Origin: Beroe forskalii
Lineage: Eukaryota; Ctenophora; Nuda; Beroida; Beroidae
NCBI GenBank assembly: GCA_011033025.1
Contig: WFMF01000510.1
Location: 1-64,000 of the forward strand
Direction of reading: 5' to 3'
DNA: 64,000 nt
The stretch's first letter is position 1. Each line of letters starts with the position of its first letter. This document shows, piece by piece, positions 11,215 through 25,900 of this stretch. A program made the position numbers and the translations under genes. The notes beneath the pieces were generated by a model. That model did not search any database. It was not told the origin of the DNA and saw nothing but the letters and a program-made list of their open reading frames with translations.

Positions 11215-13429
11215 CACAGAGCAGGATATGGTTCTCTCTTAACAGCAGCACAATGAGATCCATCCGTTTGATACCTGTACTCAGCTCATGATGCTCCATT
11301 TCTCACCCAGTATTCCGGATTTCCGTTACTTTCCCCAATAATCTGTAGCATTGCACTTACTACTACTACTTTCCCACTATAATAGTGATCTCTGCGCTAC
11401 TTCCAGGCTGATTCATGGCCACGGTAACAGTAGTTACCGTGCCTAAAATCTACCACTTCGTCCAATATTGAGTCGATTATTGAGCCAATACTTCGCCTCG
11501 AGTCACTTATCTATGGTTCGTTTATTTGCCGTTTAGACGAAGGAGGTCAGTCACGCCCGCTTGCACAATCTACGGTCTAGCACATCCCCTAGCGTTGCAC
11601 AACAAGCTAGCGTTGTGGAAGAGCTTGAATAACTTGAAGTAAGTCAGTGGACGTAACTTGGAGTTAGTCAGTGAACGCGTAGCTTGGGAATTGTGATGTT
11701 CCTGTTTTATGAAAAACAATCGGCCTAGCCTCTACCCTCATGACTGACTGACAGGCAAAGAGTCCGTACGCAGAGGTAGATAGTGTCAAAACTCAAATGT
11801 CAAGGCTGCTAAGTTTTCTCTTCAATTGCCGTTCACATACCATAATTCATCACGAATATGAGCATTTTAAGCAAGTGCCAGCAATTGGCACTCTTTTGCA
11901 GAGTTGATCACACATACCGAACAGGGCGCGTCAACTTGCCTCTGATTCGTCAGTCAAACGATTTATTGGTGAGATGTTTTTGCTATAATTAGCCGCCGGG
12001 CGTCAAATGTCGACAACAGGTACTCATAATGCCTTAAATTTCACGTACAGCATAATAATATGAAGTCTTCTTTAGAATTTGGAGCATTCTTTAAGATTTC
12101 CCCGCTCACTAGGTTGTCCATAGCATATCAAGCTACACAATGCAGGTTTAACAGCTTCAAGTTTGCCGAGCAGATTATGCAGATCAGTATCAGATTGCTC
12201 TAAAGCGGTAATTACTCTGAATCAGCCGGCAAAAACACGCAGCAATCAGCATGAGGTGTAGATCCTTGATATCGCATTTCAAATCATTGGCTCCACACAC
12301 AGGAAAACAAGCTAACCTTTGTTTTCCTTCGCAGTGACCTGCTCGGCTTCACGACTCCACTGGAATCATGAGCCTTATTACATGGCAAACAGCTGCTGGT
12401 CTTATATACGCTAATCGCTGCAGGGGAAATGATGAGCCGTTACCCCTCGCTCACACTTCACAAACTTTGGTAGGAACTCAGGAGATGAGGTAGAGAAGAG
12501 GCAGAGAAGAGGTAGGAACCTGCTACTCCTACTACTCAGGAGAGGTAGGAGAGGTACTACTTAGGAGGTCTCTGATTTCCATTATACTGACACTAGGATT
12601 AGTACTCATGAGAGCAGAGGGAGCCGTCATATTAGCATATATCATTCTCTTAGATTGTGTGGCTGCGTTCTCTTTGACCTCGCACGGGAGTGTAGCTAGT
12701 GTTAGATATACCACGTCTTATAATACCACAGGACATGTGATATCACGTATTTTATGTGGTTATTTCTTATTATTGGTATGCTAAATGCTGAAATATTTGG
12801 TGTTAGTTAGAATGTTAGATATACCACGTGTCGTACGATAAGTTTGATAGCACACAATTATTATCATTTTGTATGGTTATTTCATGATATAATTGCTGTG
12901 CTAGATACTGATATCTCTGAGTATTCTCATGCTCCAGACAATTGACTTGTATCGCGGCTAGATAATATCCAATCCTCAGATGTTCTCAAGATATTGAATT
13001 TCGAAATTAAAATCGACATATTGTTACTGCTTGGTGTATTGATGATATTGTGAGATAAGGACTGATTAATTCGAGGGTCTTATCACGAATTCAACTCCGT
13101 GGTTTTGGTTGTCGAAACAATCTTTCTCAAGAATAATTCATATTTATCAACTGCAGTTTACATCAGTTATTGAATACGATTTTGCTTCTAGTAGTTTTGA
13201 GCTTTTTTTGAATTGCCAAAAAACGCTGAAGTTGATATGAAAAAAGACAATTAACACACTGAAAACACTGAAGTTAACAATTAACGATGTTAAATATCAT
13301 TTTAAAAAGGCCGCTAATTCCCCGTACCAGTTCTGTAAATGATAAAAACTACCGAAAAAAGTTAGTACCATTTTATGATCTTTGATTGAAAACCCGAATA
13401 TTTATTCTCCTTTTGAATCCAAAATCATG
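11215..13429. other. Intergenic, no gene recognised
   Basis: AT-rich sequence without a supported gene. A purine-rich GAGGTAGAGAAGAGGCAGAG-type tract lies at about 12,485-12,565. GTTAGATATACCACGT occurs twice (about 12,701 and 12,811), a local direct repeat. Confidence 0.5.
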
Positions 13430-13760
13430 AGATGAAAAGGTTTTTAAAGTTTTAAATAAAATGGCGGCATTTTTGGAAAGGGTAGAAAGTCTTTATCCCT
13501 GAACTCCCCAAACATCTAGTCCCCTTTCCAACCCAAAAAGGAAGAAAAGTATAATCTTAGTTGCTAAAATGGCCCCATTTCAGAACAGGGTCGATATTTC
13601 TCAGCAAGGATGTACCCTTTCAAAAATAGCTCGAATACCTCGACAAAATGAAGCACTTGTGACGGAGGGAAAATTATCAAACAATAATTATACTTTTCAA
13701 AAATTTAATTCCCTCCCATAAATCCCTATTTGCCAATTTTAATATCCATCCGGGGTTGCC
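13430..13760. repeat. Dispersed ATGG-NN-CCATTT repeat family
   Basis: AAAATGG-CGGCATTTTTGGAAAGG and AAAATGGCCCCATTTCAGAA occur here about 100 bp apart, and the segment ends in ATTTGCCAATTTTAATATCC. The same order of motifs, including the closing ATTTGCCAATTTTCATATCC, is seen in the two copies at 42,070-42,410 and 53,550-53,900, so this is a diverged member of one dispersed family. Its ends and class are not resolved. Confidence 0.5.
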
Positions 13761-13973
13761 CCACCATAAAAAGACATCACCTTTCAGTTCTAAGAATGAG
13801 CACTAAGCAGGCTATTCTACCCCCGACTCATCACAGTTCTTTCATTAACATCTTCTTTTCCTCAGTTCTAGGAATGACAAGGCAGTTCTACCCCAGATAA
13901 GCAAGCTACCCCAGATAAGCAAGCTCCCCGAGATAAGCAAGCTACTGCAGGGTTCAGTAGGGGTGATGGTGAG

Positions 13974-16900
13974 ATGTGCACGAAGGACGAAACACACCTC
14001 CGATACGGAGACACAGTCCTGCTCACACAGAAGGGAGCCATGTTGGGTAGTTACTACACCAACAGCGCTGTCTCCAACCTCTTCATGCTCCCACTAAACC
14101 ACCAGTCCATCCCGCCCGAGCTGGCGTGTGCCAAGACATGCGGGTGCTTCCGGATAATGCCCTGCTACGAGTTAGTATGATTTATTAGTATATTTAGTTA
14201 CACATGTTTTCCCCTTGCCCCCCCCCCTTGCTGTTTTTACTGGGTGATATTTTGTTCAATTAAAAACTAGCATTTATTTATTGCGCACATCTCCAAGCTT
14301 TCACAAATTATGTGATGCAGTGCTAAGGTATCATGTTTTGTAGAACATTTAAGGAGTGCATTTATATCGTACGTTGTTTACTTGTTTGGATGGATCTGCG
14401 ACGGTTTAGTACTAAAATGATATCTGGGTCTAAGTATTCTTAACTTTATCGATTCCACGAAGTTGGTGAATCTTGCATAATATGCAGAATTTACATCCCT
14501 TTTTACTTTTTTATGTCATTTGCCTTGTTATGATCTTATCAGTAAATGTTATGCATCCAATGAAAAGCAAAACAACGATCCAAATTTCACAGACAATTCC
14601 CAGGTTCGAATCCTTGGAAAGGATAAAAGAAGCAAAGAAGTTGAAATGGATGAGTTGCAACAAGATCCTGGACTTGGAAGAGAACCTGAGGCGGGAGGAG
14701 AAAGAAAACCAGCGGCGACTCAACCGGTACATGGGGAGGGTAGTCCGGTACGACCATGTCATCCAGCTGATGCACCTGTTTTCCAACAAGATCGTGACAG
14801 CATCCCCCAACAACACCTCCCACACGGAGCCCCGGAACTTTGCCTGCTATTTGGACGATGATCCGAACCAGCGGAGCAGGTTTAAGGTCGTTCCGGCAGT
14901 TGACGGGTATGACCCGGGGGACCCAGTCAATCACTCCGACTTCATTAACCTCTTCAGTGATCCTGATGGTTTCGTGGGCACAAGTGATCATAACTTCGAC
15001 TCAGTTTCAACACTCTATCCACCACTTTCAGAGGTTTCCATTGGGCCCCGTGGAGGCGGGTTCTCAATCAAGTTGTACAAGTCAGTGAACATAAGCACCA
15101 AAAGTGCTGTCAAGACATCAGCTGATATGTCTATCAGACAAAACACTATCTTCGGAGGTGACGTGGTTCAATTCTACAATAAGAACCTCAATTTGTTCCT
15201 GACAACAGACGAGAGCAATAATCTGATCCTGAAGAAACCAACCGTTTACGATGGAAAGCACATCAGCTCGTTGGCAGAGAGTTTCTGGATAATAGAAAAT
15301 GTCAAAGCAAAGTATTCTCTCCCAGTACAAATATCATCCGGAAGTACGACAGACCAAGATATCTATTTGACGAACTTTGTAACAGGGAAAAGAGCCGTTT
15401 TCCCATCTGGTGACGACAAAACGTCTCTAAAGACTCTGATCAAATTAACAACACTGGATGTCAAGTCCGGTGATTGCATCAAATTCTTCTCAGCCAAAAC
15501 TTGGCTTAGCTTCGGAGGACTTGAAAGTGATGGTAGCACCAGAAAATTGATATGCATCGATCATCGAGACCATACCGATGTGTTCACCATTCATAAAATA
15601 GAGAAACACAAACGCCAGAAGATGTTCAAATTACTCGGCTATAAAATGCTCCTGTCAGTTATAGAGGAAAGGTGTAAAACAAAGGAAATATCAATTCCAC
15701 ACCTTAGAAACACCTTGTCAGCAGTGGAAGAAATCCACTTATTTATCGATGGAATCAAAAGAAAAACGGATATCCATGAGAATTGCTACGATTTGGGGAT
15801 CACCCAGCAGTGTTTCAACATCGCCAACTACCTGATCCCGAGGATGCAGGAGCACGATGAGTACAAGAAGAACGTGGAGAAGTTAGTGACCCTCATCCGG
15901 GACATGATGAAACACACTGGACACTTACTGGACGACAAAGCACTTGCTCTCACGGAGAACATCTTCATTGATAAGTCTGGTGTAGGACTCCTAGCCTTTT
16001 TGAATATCATCCGTCATAACGTGACTCTTGTATCAATAATTCCTATGGATCTGGTTGAGTATTTGGTACAGGATTACACTAATCACGGAAAGCCTATCTA
16101 CCTGAAAGTCCTCCGAAAGTTGTGCAAGTGTAAGAAACAAGCTGTTCCGAGCAATCAGAACACCATAATCTCCGCCCTGTTCGGAGCACAGATCCACAAC
16201 AGGTTCGTGCGAGTCCAGAAGGCTGCAGGGACGGGTAACATCAGCATTCTCCATGAAAACAGCTGGATTCCCTTCACTGATCTGCGCTTGGAGCGGTACA
16301 ATGAGCCGTACAGTGAGTTCCTGAGTCAGTTGGACCTCATCAGGAACATGCTGTTTGGGAAGAACGCCTTGGGGAAGTGTCTGATCATTGAGAAGTACAT
16401 GATGTTCAGTGAGGGGGAGTGTGTGGACGTCATCACTAACGAGGCCATAGATCTGCAGGTAGTGTCATCATTTACATGGTACATTATTTGTAATCCACAT
16501 CAATACTAATTCATTCATACATTCATTCTTATTGACAAAATTCTCAGGCTATTTTTGCAGGAATTGACCTTCAAGTAAAGTTAAACTTAAAATTTGTAGT
16601 AATCCCGTTCAAATATTTCATGCCCAAATTTTTGAGTCTTACAAATAGTCCAGAATGCCCAAAATGCCCAAGATACAGTACCAAATATTCCAGATTCGTA
16701 GCAGATACGTTAAGATCATGATTGCAGCTCATATTGACCATCAAATTGAGGGGTCAGCTTTCAAGCCCAGGATGCTTTCATATCACGTCAAGAGAAACAT
16801 CGAGTCAGTGCCTAAAGCAAACGATATCTACTCCACACTTGACAATTGGTTGATCGAATACGTGGAAAATAACACGAACTTGATCATCAAAAAAGAGGTA

Positions 16901-19900
16901 ACCATTAACCAACACCCATTAGCATTGCTGATCGATAGTTTAATTACAGATTCATAGCATTATTTATTATCATTTATCAGCGTTTCCAAATTCTAACAGC
17001 TTTGAAATGTAGCAGATTATTAATTGTGAGCTATTGCACCAAAGTTCCATTGATTTTCTTGTAATTTAACCCGAATATGTGCCAGGAAGAGAATCGTTTT
17101 AAGAACGCAGTAATCATGCTAGTAGAGTACATGTTCCGTAGAGAGGACCTTGGCATCAGCTGTTCTCATCTTGAGAGGTAACTCATTTCCATAATATTCA
17201 TAGCCGACAATACACCGTCTTGATAACATCAGGCATACGTGTGGCTATTTGGGTGGGTTCCTCGCTTCTTTGTTGATTCAAAAGTTGATGAGATCATGAA
17301 ATTTGATGTTATCTGGGTAAACTCTATCCATTATCTACCTGACTATTTGTGCTTGAAGATGATTATTCATGCACCAGCAAATCACCCAATTCTGCTTTCT
17401 TCTCCAGATATATAGCTGCTCTAATGAAATGGCTGGACGGGAAATTGGACAAGTATTATGAAGGACAAGATGATATCAGTTTAGATGTTTTCAGAAGGAT
17501 ATTCAGGTGAGTTGGCTTAATGGGTTTATCCTGATCTTGCTTCAATATAATTACATAAGTACTCTGTCACATCTCACCAATATTATGATTTAGCATAATA
17601 GGAAAAGATTTTAAATGTTACTTAACTGAAAAGATTTTGAGAAAAAGTGTGACACGGTTTTGTAATTTCAAAAAATCGTCAGCTTTTCGAACACTCAGAT
17701 TCCGTGAAGAACCTGAAAACAAGAAATGCAACCAGATAAAACAACGAGTTATCCAAACACTGCATCTCACGTTCTGGCACTGTCTTACAAAGTTCTGGGA
17801 AAAGAGCATGCCCCCTCTTTGCAATTCCGTTTCTGATGTAACCTCTCAAAATATTGAAATGAAAAGTATGCCCACAACTCAACTCAAAAGTGCAATGCAA
17901 GGAGTCCTACCAGGGATGACAATGACGGAAGCTGTTGCAGAACTGGTCAGACCAACTGATAACAAACCGCCAAGTACAGCCAGTAAAGAGATTCTTATGG
18001 CTTTCCTTGAGGATATTCTAGATGACATCGACTTGTTTGCAGACACTGCTGAAATAATGAGAGTAGTAGCGGATGTTCTTAATTATGAGTCAGAAACACT
18101 TACAACAAGGTATTCCTGTTCAAGTGATTTAAGATAATCAATAAGCTTGGACTTGGCGATGAACGTGATTTGTGGTTCTTTGTCATTCTATTCACAGTTC
18201 ACTATCTCAACATTGCTGAGCTGCCCATAATGAGATATTTTATAGCTATTTTATTTCTACTTGAATGTAACTGTTTCAGTGCAGCGGAACTTCTGGTCAT
18301 GTTGTTTTCACCCATTGACATGCTGTTGACTATACTTCCCAAGACAAGAATAATGCTCACAGATGAGACCTACGAGAAACGGAAGGAGATCACGGAAAGA
18401 TATTTTGAAATATGCAAACTTGCAACAGACCCGCTCAGGTGGGTAACCATTTTCCTTGTCCTTGTTATGTAGCAACTGCACCCATTTTAAGCTGGTTTTA
18501 CAACTGCTTAATTTCCCTCTCCCAACTCGTGCAGGACATCTCTATTGCACTTTTAACTCTTTTTATTTTCCTCGGGGGCTATAAGAGTATTGGGGGCTAT
18601 ATATAGCCCCACCAGGTCCCAATGAGGGGAAAAAGCACCCATTAGCATATAGCCTCGAGCTCCATGGAGGCTTATTTGCCCCATGGGGGCTAGTGGGTTG
18701 TAATTTTTTGTATTTCTCTTGTTCTATTTCATCTACATCTCACAGTGAAGAGTTGCTCCAGAAGGTAATCATGGCTCTCAAAAACCTGCGAGATAGCTGC
18801 TTGAATGAGGATCACAGTGTAAATAAAACAATGCAAAGATTTGTATTTGACCTTGGTACTGTCGATGAGTTGATAAGGATTGTTCTGGCATCCAAAGTCA
18901 CCATATCGTCGACATGCCTTCCAACTGATGCAAATGAATACATGGGAGAAAAGCTCTTGTCACTGAAAATTGAAAGTTTCCGACTGCTCAAAGTAAGTTC
19001 GGTCTTCAATTCTAAATAAATCCCTTTAGGCGTTTTTGAAATACCTACATCATAAACTTCAAAAGATTTAAGTCATTGTTAAGCATGCATTGCAATGTCA
19101 TGGCGTATTTAAGTTCGAAATATTAAAAGGAAACTCTTTTTTGAGGTGATTCATGAAACTACCAATGCTTCTCAATGCTTTTTCACTTTCAGATCTTTTT
19201 CACATCATTTCCTAAATTCAGGTGATAATATCAGGATTGGATCAAGGTCAAGAAATTGTCATGAATCACTTTAAGGCCCTTCTAACGGTAAAAGATGAAG
19301 AGGGAATAGATAAGGATAGGACCTTGGAGCAAGTCAAAGCAAATGCATTGGATGAAATTTTCACAGACAATACCAATCTTAGCTTGAATGTGCAAGAAGA
19401 CGAAATCCTTGGTAATTTTCAGGGGTCGTTTTTGGCTTTTCTCATGGCTATTGTTGTACTGTAACTATACTGTAATTATTGCTTAAAGGATTATAAACCT
19501 ATAAAAATCTTAATTTTCATATTGCTTGTAGGTACTAGCAGATATATTATCTACAGGATAAAATATTAAATTAAATTCGGCTCTTCTCATTGTACAAAAT
19601 ATGTAGAACAAGAGGACAACTCATGAGTGAAAATCATTAAATGCAGCGCATTGTCATTGCTTTATTAAAGTAGTGGGTATTTTCATAATGGGTACCTTGA
19701 TCATTGCTGAATAATAACAGGGCGAAATTTCAGCGGTTTTCCATGAAATCATCAACTCTGTCACTGGAAAGAAGGAAGATGTAGAATTTAATGCAAAATA
19801 CAGTTACCTATACCTTTCAATGATAGAGAACATGATCGATATGGAAGATTCAACAGATGTGTTATGTAAGCACCAGACTTATGTGCTCAGGTATGAAAAC

Positions 19901-22900
19901 CAGAAAAAAGTATTTAATTTTGATGTAGAGCTTAAAACTTTGAACTATTAAGCAATTGCATAAGCATTTAGAAAGTCACATAAATTTGTCAAGATTAGAA
20001 GATTATAGGTACAACTTTCAACCAAATACTTAGAATGACATTGTACATTTTGCTTGCAGACTGATTAGAGAATATTGGAATGAGCTTAATGGACGGCTAG
20101 TAGAAGATGAGTCCTCGGACACTTTAGTTGAAATGAATCTTCTAAGTCTTGGACAAAACAAGGAAAATGACATGAGCTCCGATCTTACCATCAAAAAAGA
20201 GGAACTACTATCAAGTGAAAGGTTTTGATCATTGGCGCTATCCCAGCAGATTCTACTCCGCTTGGACTCTGGGGCAGAGAAAGTTTTGGTGGACTGTCTG
20301 CTGCTCCACGGCAGAGCCTAGTGGAGTCTGCTTGGAATAGCAGAGTCTGCGTGGTTCTGCTTGGAACTCTCCATGTCCACCAGCAAAAAGTTTTGGCAGA
20401 GTCTGCTAAAGTCCACATGGAGTCCATGGGGGTCTGAGTGGTTTCACACAGAGTTCAAGCAGAGTCAGCTGGGGATAACGCCTGATCTTTGAATCATTTT
20501 GATTTATGCAAAGTAATTAAGTAATAAAAATAAAAATATCTTTCGATGCTGTTGAAAATTTGAACATATACATATGTCAATGGAGTGGATTTATACTGAA
20601 GATTTTGCACCAAAATCAAGCAGTCAACCATCCCAATTCTCGTTAACTCATTACTTCAGGGGCTGGGAAGGTCTGTATTTTTCTCACATGATTTCACTCA
20701 TGGCATGCTGCGTTGTTGGTGATGCCAAGTCGACAGAAACCATTTGTAAGGTATATAATATTTAGCAAAATATTATGGTAAGAGACGTTATCTTCTGATA
20801 CTTCTTATTGCTCTATCTGAATTTTAACAAAACTGTGAACTGCTTATCAATGAAACTGATTAATTAGATAATTATCTATAAGCCATAATAATTAAAATTT
20901 GTTATTTTCAACATAGTGCTCTGCACTCATCAAGAATATGTGAAATTTAATTGTAAGGAGTAATTGTAAGGAGTAAAGTTTTAAACTTTACAGCGCTTCA
21001 TTATGTAATTGTAATCAAACTTGAGGCATTCCTGCTGATGTTGCAGATCAAGTAGGAACTTAGATAATTCACCTATGACTTGATACTGACAAACGACCCG
21101 TTTTCAGGAACAATATTCCTTGGATGTCATTTTCCCACTATTGAGAGCTGCCAAGTCAGATATATGCTACTTTACGTGCCTCTCAAAATTTGTACTGAAT
21201 GTTTACATCAAGTCATACAGCATAGTAAACAGACAGGTTTGGAAAGCTAATGAAGCTAGAAAATTAAACTTTATACATCAGTTTGTCAGTGCAAAAACAA
21301 TTTGAGAGCCACTGTAAGAAACAACTTTAATAATTTATTGCAGCACCAGAAAATTATAGATTTATCTCTCGTCTATACATCTTGTTTCAGTTTTATGAAG
21401 GTTATAATGTAAGTCGGAAGTCAGTAAGAAAGGTAGGTATTGATACGATACAGTGTGTCCAAAGTGATTCCTGAAGAGAATTCTTATTGCTTCAATGCCC
21501 TTTTAGAATGAAAATGTTTCAAAGCAATGTGGTTTACAGTGGTCTACTTTCTGTGCACAGTTATTTATAAATCAACTATTCAACTTCTATCTTTATTCTA
21601 TCCCATCTAATGCATCCTTCCATTTATCAAAGCAGAATTTTATTCCAAAGCATTTTTCCTCAACAGGGTTCATATTTTAATCAAACACTTTGACAATGAA
21701 TCAATCAGTTGCTAGATTGAGCAATCTGTAGTTATTAGGAATTTGGATATAGTTGAGGATGTTATTATTGGGCAATGGGAACCAAGCTAATTCAGGGCCC
21801 ATGTAACTTTGGACTTTTGGAATAGCAGCAGGAGAGATAATTGATGTCATATATTTCAGTTTTTATTAGGAACAGATCTATCGTGGTATATCAATGAAGG
21901 AGTGACCCTGGTAGAACATGCTGTTAAACAACTGACCACTGGTGTATCACATAAAACATACCTAATTAACAACCAAACCCTGGAGAGCTATGGACCGCCC
22001 TCTGGTGAATTTTGACTAATTCGTGATTTTAAGCAGTTGTAACACAATCTCGTCGATACTAAAAGCAGGAACCCACCCAAATCCAGCAAACCCACCAAGA
22101 ACCCACCTGATTTAGCCTTGAAACCACCAAACCGACCTGAAACATCTGAACATCGGGTGGGTTCTGGTGGAACCACCCGACACCACCTGAACCCACCTGA
22201 AACAAGCAAAACTAGGTGAACCACCAAAAGTTCGAGTTTTGGATGGTTTCGGGGTGGGTTTGGGTGGTTTCAGATGGGTTCAAAAAATTTCGGGTGGGTT
22301 CCAGGCTCATATCCAGTGGGTTGAGGTGAGTTTGGTGGCTTCGGGTGGTTCCTGATTTTAGTATCAATGAACACTGTCCATTTCAGATAAAACTGCTATC
22401 AAGTCGAGATGATGTTGATAAAGATTTAAAAGATCTCGTCTGCTACTACGACTACATTTTCTTTGTGTTATTTCCCATCATAAAGAATATATTCAGCTTT
22501 GACAAGGAAATGGTAAATATCATTCTTCATTTACAAATCTATGTTAAAACTCTATACTTCTATATTAGCAAATGATGCAGCAAAATATATTTTCTGTGTT
22601 GGAAACACCTAGCAATTACAAAAGCTGTACATTGAGAAGTCTTGTACACCAAAATTTTTCTCAGCAGCTTAAAATGTCTTTTAGATTTGATAAAGATACG
22701 TTTATTTTTCAGGTTGTTCAAGCATTTAGCAAAGAAGACCGCTGGAACATGATAACTCAATTTTGTACATTTGCCAATTTCGTGTCTCCATTCATTCCTC
22801 CAATTCTTTGGAATCTGCTTTTTGATGCCATTCAGGCAGTCAATTCCATGGAGAACTATGACTTATCAGATTACTGTTTTGCAGACATAAAATATAAAAT

Positions 22901-25900
22901 GCATAAATTCCAGAAAGATTCAGAAGTTCTCATAACGGTTTGAAGCATTCATCTTCCTTTATCCTACAAATTTGAAAGTTTAGTGTGATTTTGTAGCATA
23001 ACTAGCATTAATAAGTCAACAAAGTAGGAAGGTCGTTTCGGATTGTGCCATCTACTCATCACAGTTTTGAAACATACCTGAACTATCTCCCACTTTAGGT
23101 TGATATACCTGTAGTTTTCCCAAAAGTAATCCAAGATGTCATGGATTTTGTGGTGAAACGAACTGGTTGCAAATTGAAGGAAGCCTACACAAAGAAGATA
23201 CTGAATGAAATCAAAGAGTCAACACTGAATGATGGATTTAAAAGACTTACAACTGTTCTTGTTGAGGTACAGTTTTAATTGAACCATGCAAAATATATTT
23301 GAGTCTTGATACCTATGCAAGTCAAGAAACAGATGAGAAGATGCCATGATAGCTATCAATACTAATAGAAGACTAAAGTTTCAATTCATAGATCACAGCA
23401 AACGTGGCAGAGGGAAGCAGTGTAAAGATGAGTGAAGAATTGAAAAGTTTGGGCTTCAACTTCTTCCAAGAAGCCAATGAATCAACACCAATGGACTCCT
23501 TCACGAATTTTGCACCATTTTGTGATGACACGGTAAAGTATGGAACAAAATATAGAAATTCTTATTATATGAGTTATCTCCCATCCATCCCAAATGTTAC
23601 ACCTAGAAACAATCTTAATCATCAATTCATCAAGTTCGACTATGACATCTCCATAGGTGCCCCCACTCCATTGATGGCCCTCTTTCCTTTTGCCTGGTAC
23701 AAGTCTTCTTTTTCGTGCCTTATGAGCCATATGAGCATTGAGCAATTCCAAAGAAATATATCTGATATACATTCATAGTTCATCTGCAGGCTATTTAATA
23801 ATCACCGAATTTGTGAAATAGCACAAAAAGATAGAGTTAAAGAATATAAATGGCAAGAAGGGCATATATTGAGCATCCAATGACAACAAATTTGTTACCA
23901 GGAAGACGACTATGAGACCCATGTTCCCATCCCCCAACTAGCCAAGATAATTAACAAGATGGCAGGTGAAGACTGTTCAAACTATGTCATGATTCGTCTT
24001 ATCAATGTGTTCTCTGCACTGGCTGAAGACAGCAATAGAACTAAGGTGAGTGGTCTTTCTTAGTTTATTGGCCCAAGCCTTAATTGTGAATATTTCATGG
24101 ACGGAATTTAAAAATAGAGATCAAGCAAACTTAAAATCTTAAGAAATAATGAATGTGAGGTTGTGTAGCCTAAGGCTTTGAACTTTTGAAAGATCAATGA
24201 TCATGTACTCATTAACAAGGTAGGCACTTTTTCAATCTTATTACCTTTTCCACTGTTCTATGGATATGAAAATATTTTCATAAATTGTAACTATGAAGCT
24301 CCATGGTCTGCTCTGTAAAATGTATTAAAAACTGTGCATGTCAGTGGGGGTAAGATGAGAAAAATTTTTATCTTGATCAAAGTATGGCCTAAGGATACAA
24401 TAAAAGAGCAGACTCATGAAACGTCAGGAAGAAGGTTTAATGGGCTAGTGGAGAAATTTAAAGTGTCTGTAAGTACACGGGAGGTGCTGAAATTTTCATG
24501 TAACAAATTCTTTGGATGAAGCACATTTCTTTCATACTATGAAAACTCGAAGCATTTAATCGATCATTGTTATGAGATACAAGCAAATACAAACAATACG
24601 GCCAATCTTGCTTCTCTAAGTCTTCTCTTAGAAAGAAAATTGGACAATTTATTCTGGGTGTCTTGGGACATTTCTTTGGCAGGGAACTTCTGGGTATACA
24701 TCTTATAATAACTAAAGCTGAAGCTGCAATTCACTATTGTCTTGAATTTTCAACAACAGCCCATAACTGATTGCTATGATGCATTCTTTTAACCTTTGAT
24801 TCGGATGATCCCTAGGAAAATTTTCTCATTTTCAAATTCAATGAACGATTTAAACTATAAATAAATAAACCTTGCTGCCTGCACCTTTTGGGAGAAGCCT
24901 GTATTTTATTGAGGATCAATTCAAGTGAAATGTATGTTTACCACCGTTTTATCCAAACATTCTATCAGAGTTCTCCAGCTTCCTCTCTGCTGAATCTCGG
25001 CCTAACAGAAGCGTTGGGAAACCTCATGGCTAGCTGTGAAGATGACAGTATTCAGAAAGCTGTAACAGAGTGTCTTCTGTCACTTTTGAAGATCCCATCA
25101 ACTAGAAATAGGTGAGACTGAGAAGACACTTATTACTGTCCTCTGGATGTGTTAGAGCGAAAACTGGAAGAATGTACATGATTGATTGTCTATTGAGCTT
25201 CTAATAATTTAAAACTTTAAAGAGGTCAAGAGGCTTGATTTTAAACTTTTATATTGATAAATCGACAGATTTCAAGTGAAACTTACACTTACAGTAATTG
25301 CTGGTGTTATCCAAACTCTTCAGGTTGCACGAATACTGCATGACCACAGTTGATCCCTTATTTGAGTGGTGTTACGAGAACATAAAAGCAGCAATTGAAG
25401 GTAGAATTTATTCTGTTTAAATGTGACCACACCAGAAGGGAACAATTTCATGCAGCCATATAAACTAGAGAAGTGATAAAGTTGAAAAGTGCTCATCACA
25501 ATTTGCTGCAGGAAACACTCAGTTACGGATGATAGAAAGCATGAGAGAAAAAGGAGGCATGAGTGGACCAATCGACGATATTGGTATTGTATCCAGTACA
25601 CCCATGATACGTCTGTCTGTGCAACTCATTGGAGCTATGTGTGAAGAACAGTTTACATCAATGCAGGTATATAGTTGTAAACATTATCTACAGACATTAT
25701 CTACAATCTACTCATTATCTACTTATATTACAGCAGCGATGATTTGGAAACTAGGAGACCAACATAACCCATATAACATTCCTCTATTTACTTAAAATTT
25801 GCCTAATCCATGAAAAAGCTAAGTAGCTAACAGCATGATATTATCATTTTTCCACAGAATTATTTACGTTTTCAAGACAACAAGATAATGTCATGGAATT

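Noticed and set aside
14601-14615. GGTTCGAATCC, a perfect tRNA B box
   Set aside because: It lies at the start of exon 2 of the channel gene, with no A box or cloverleaf around it.
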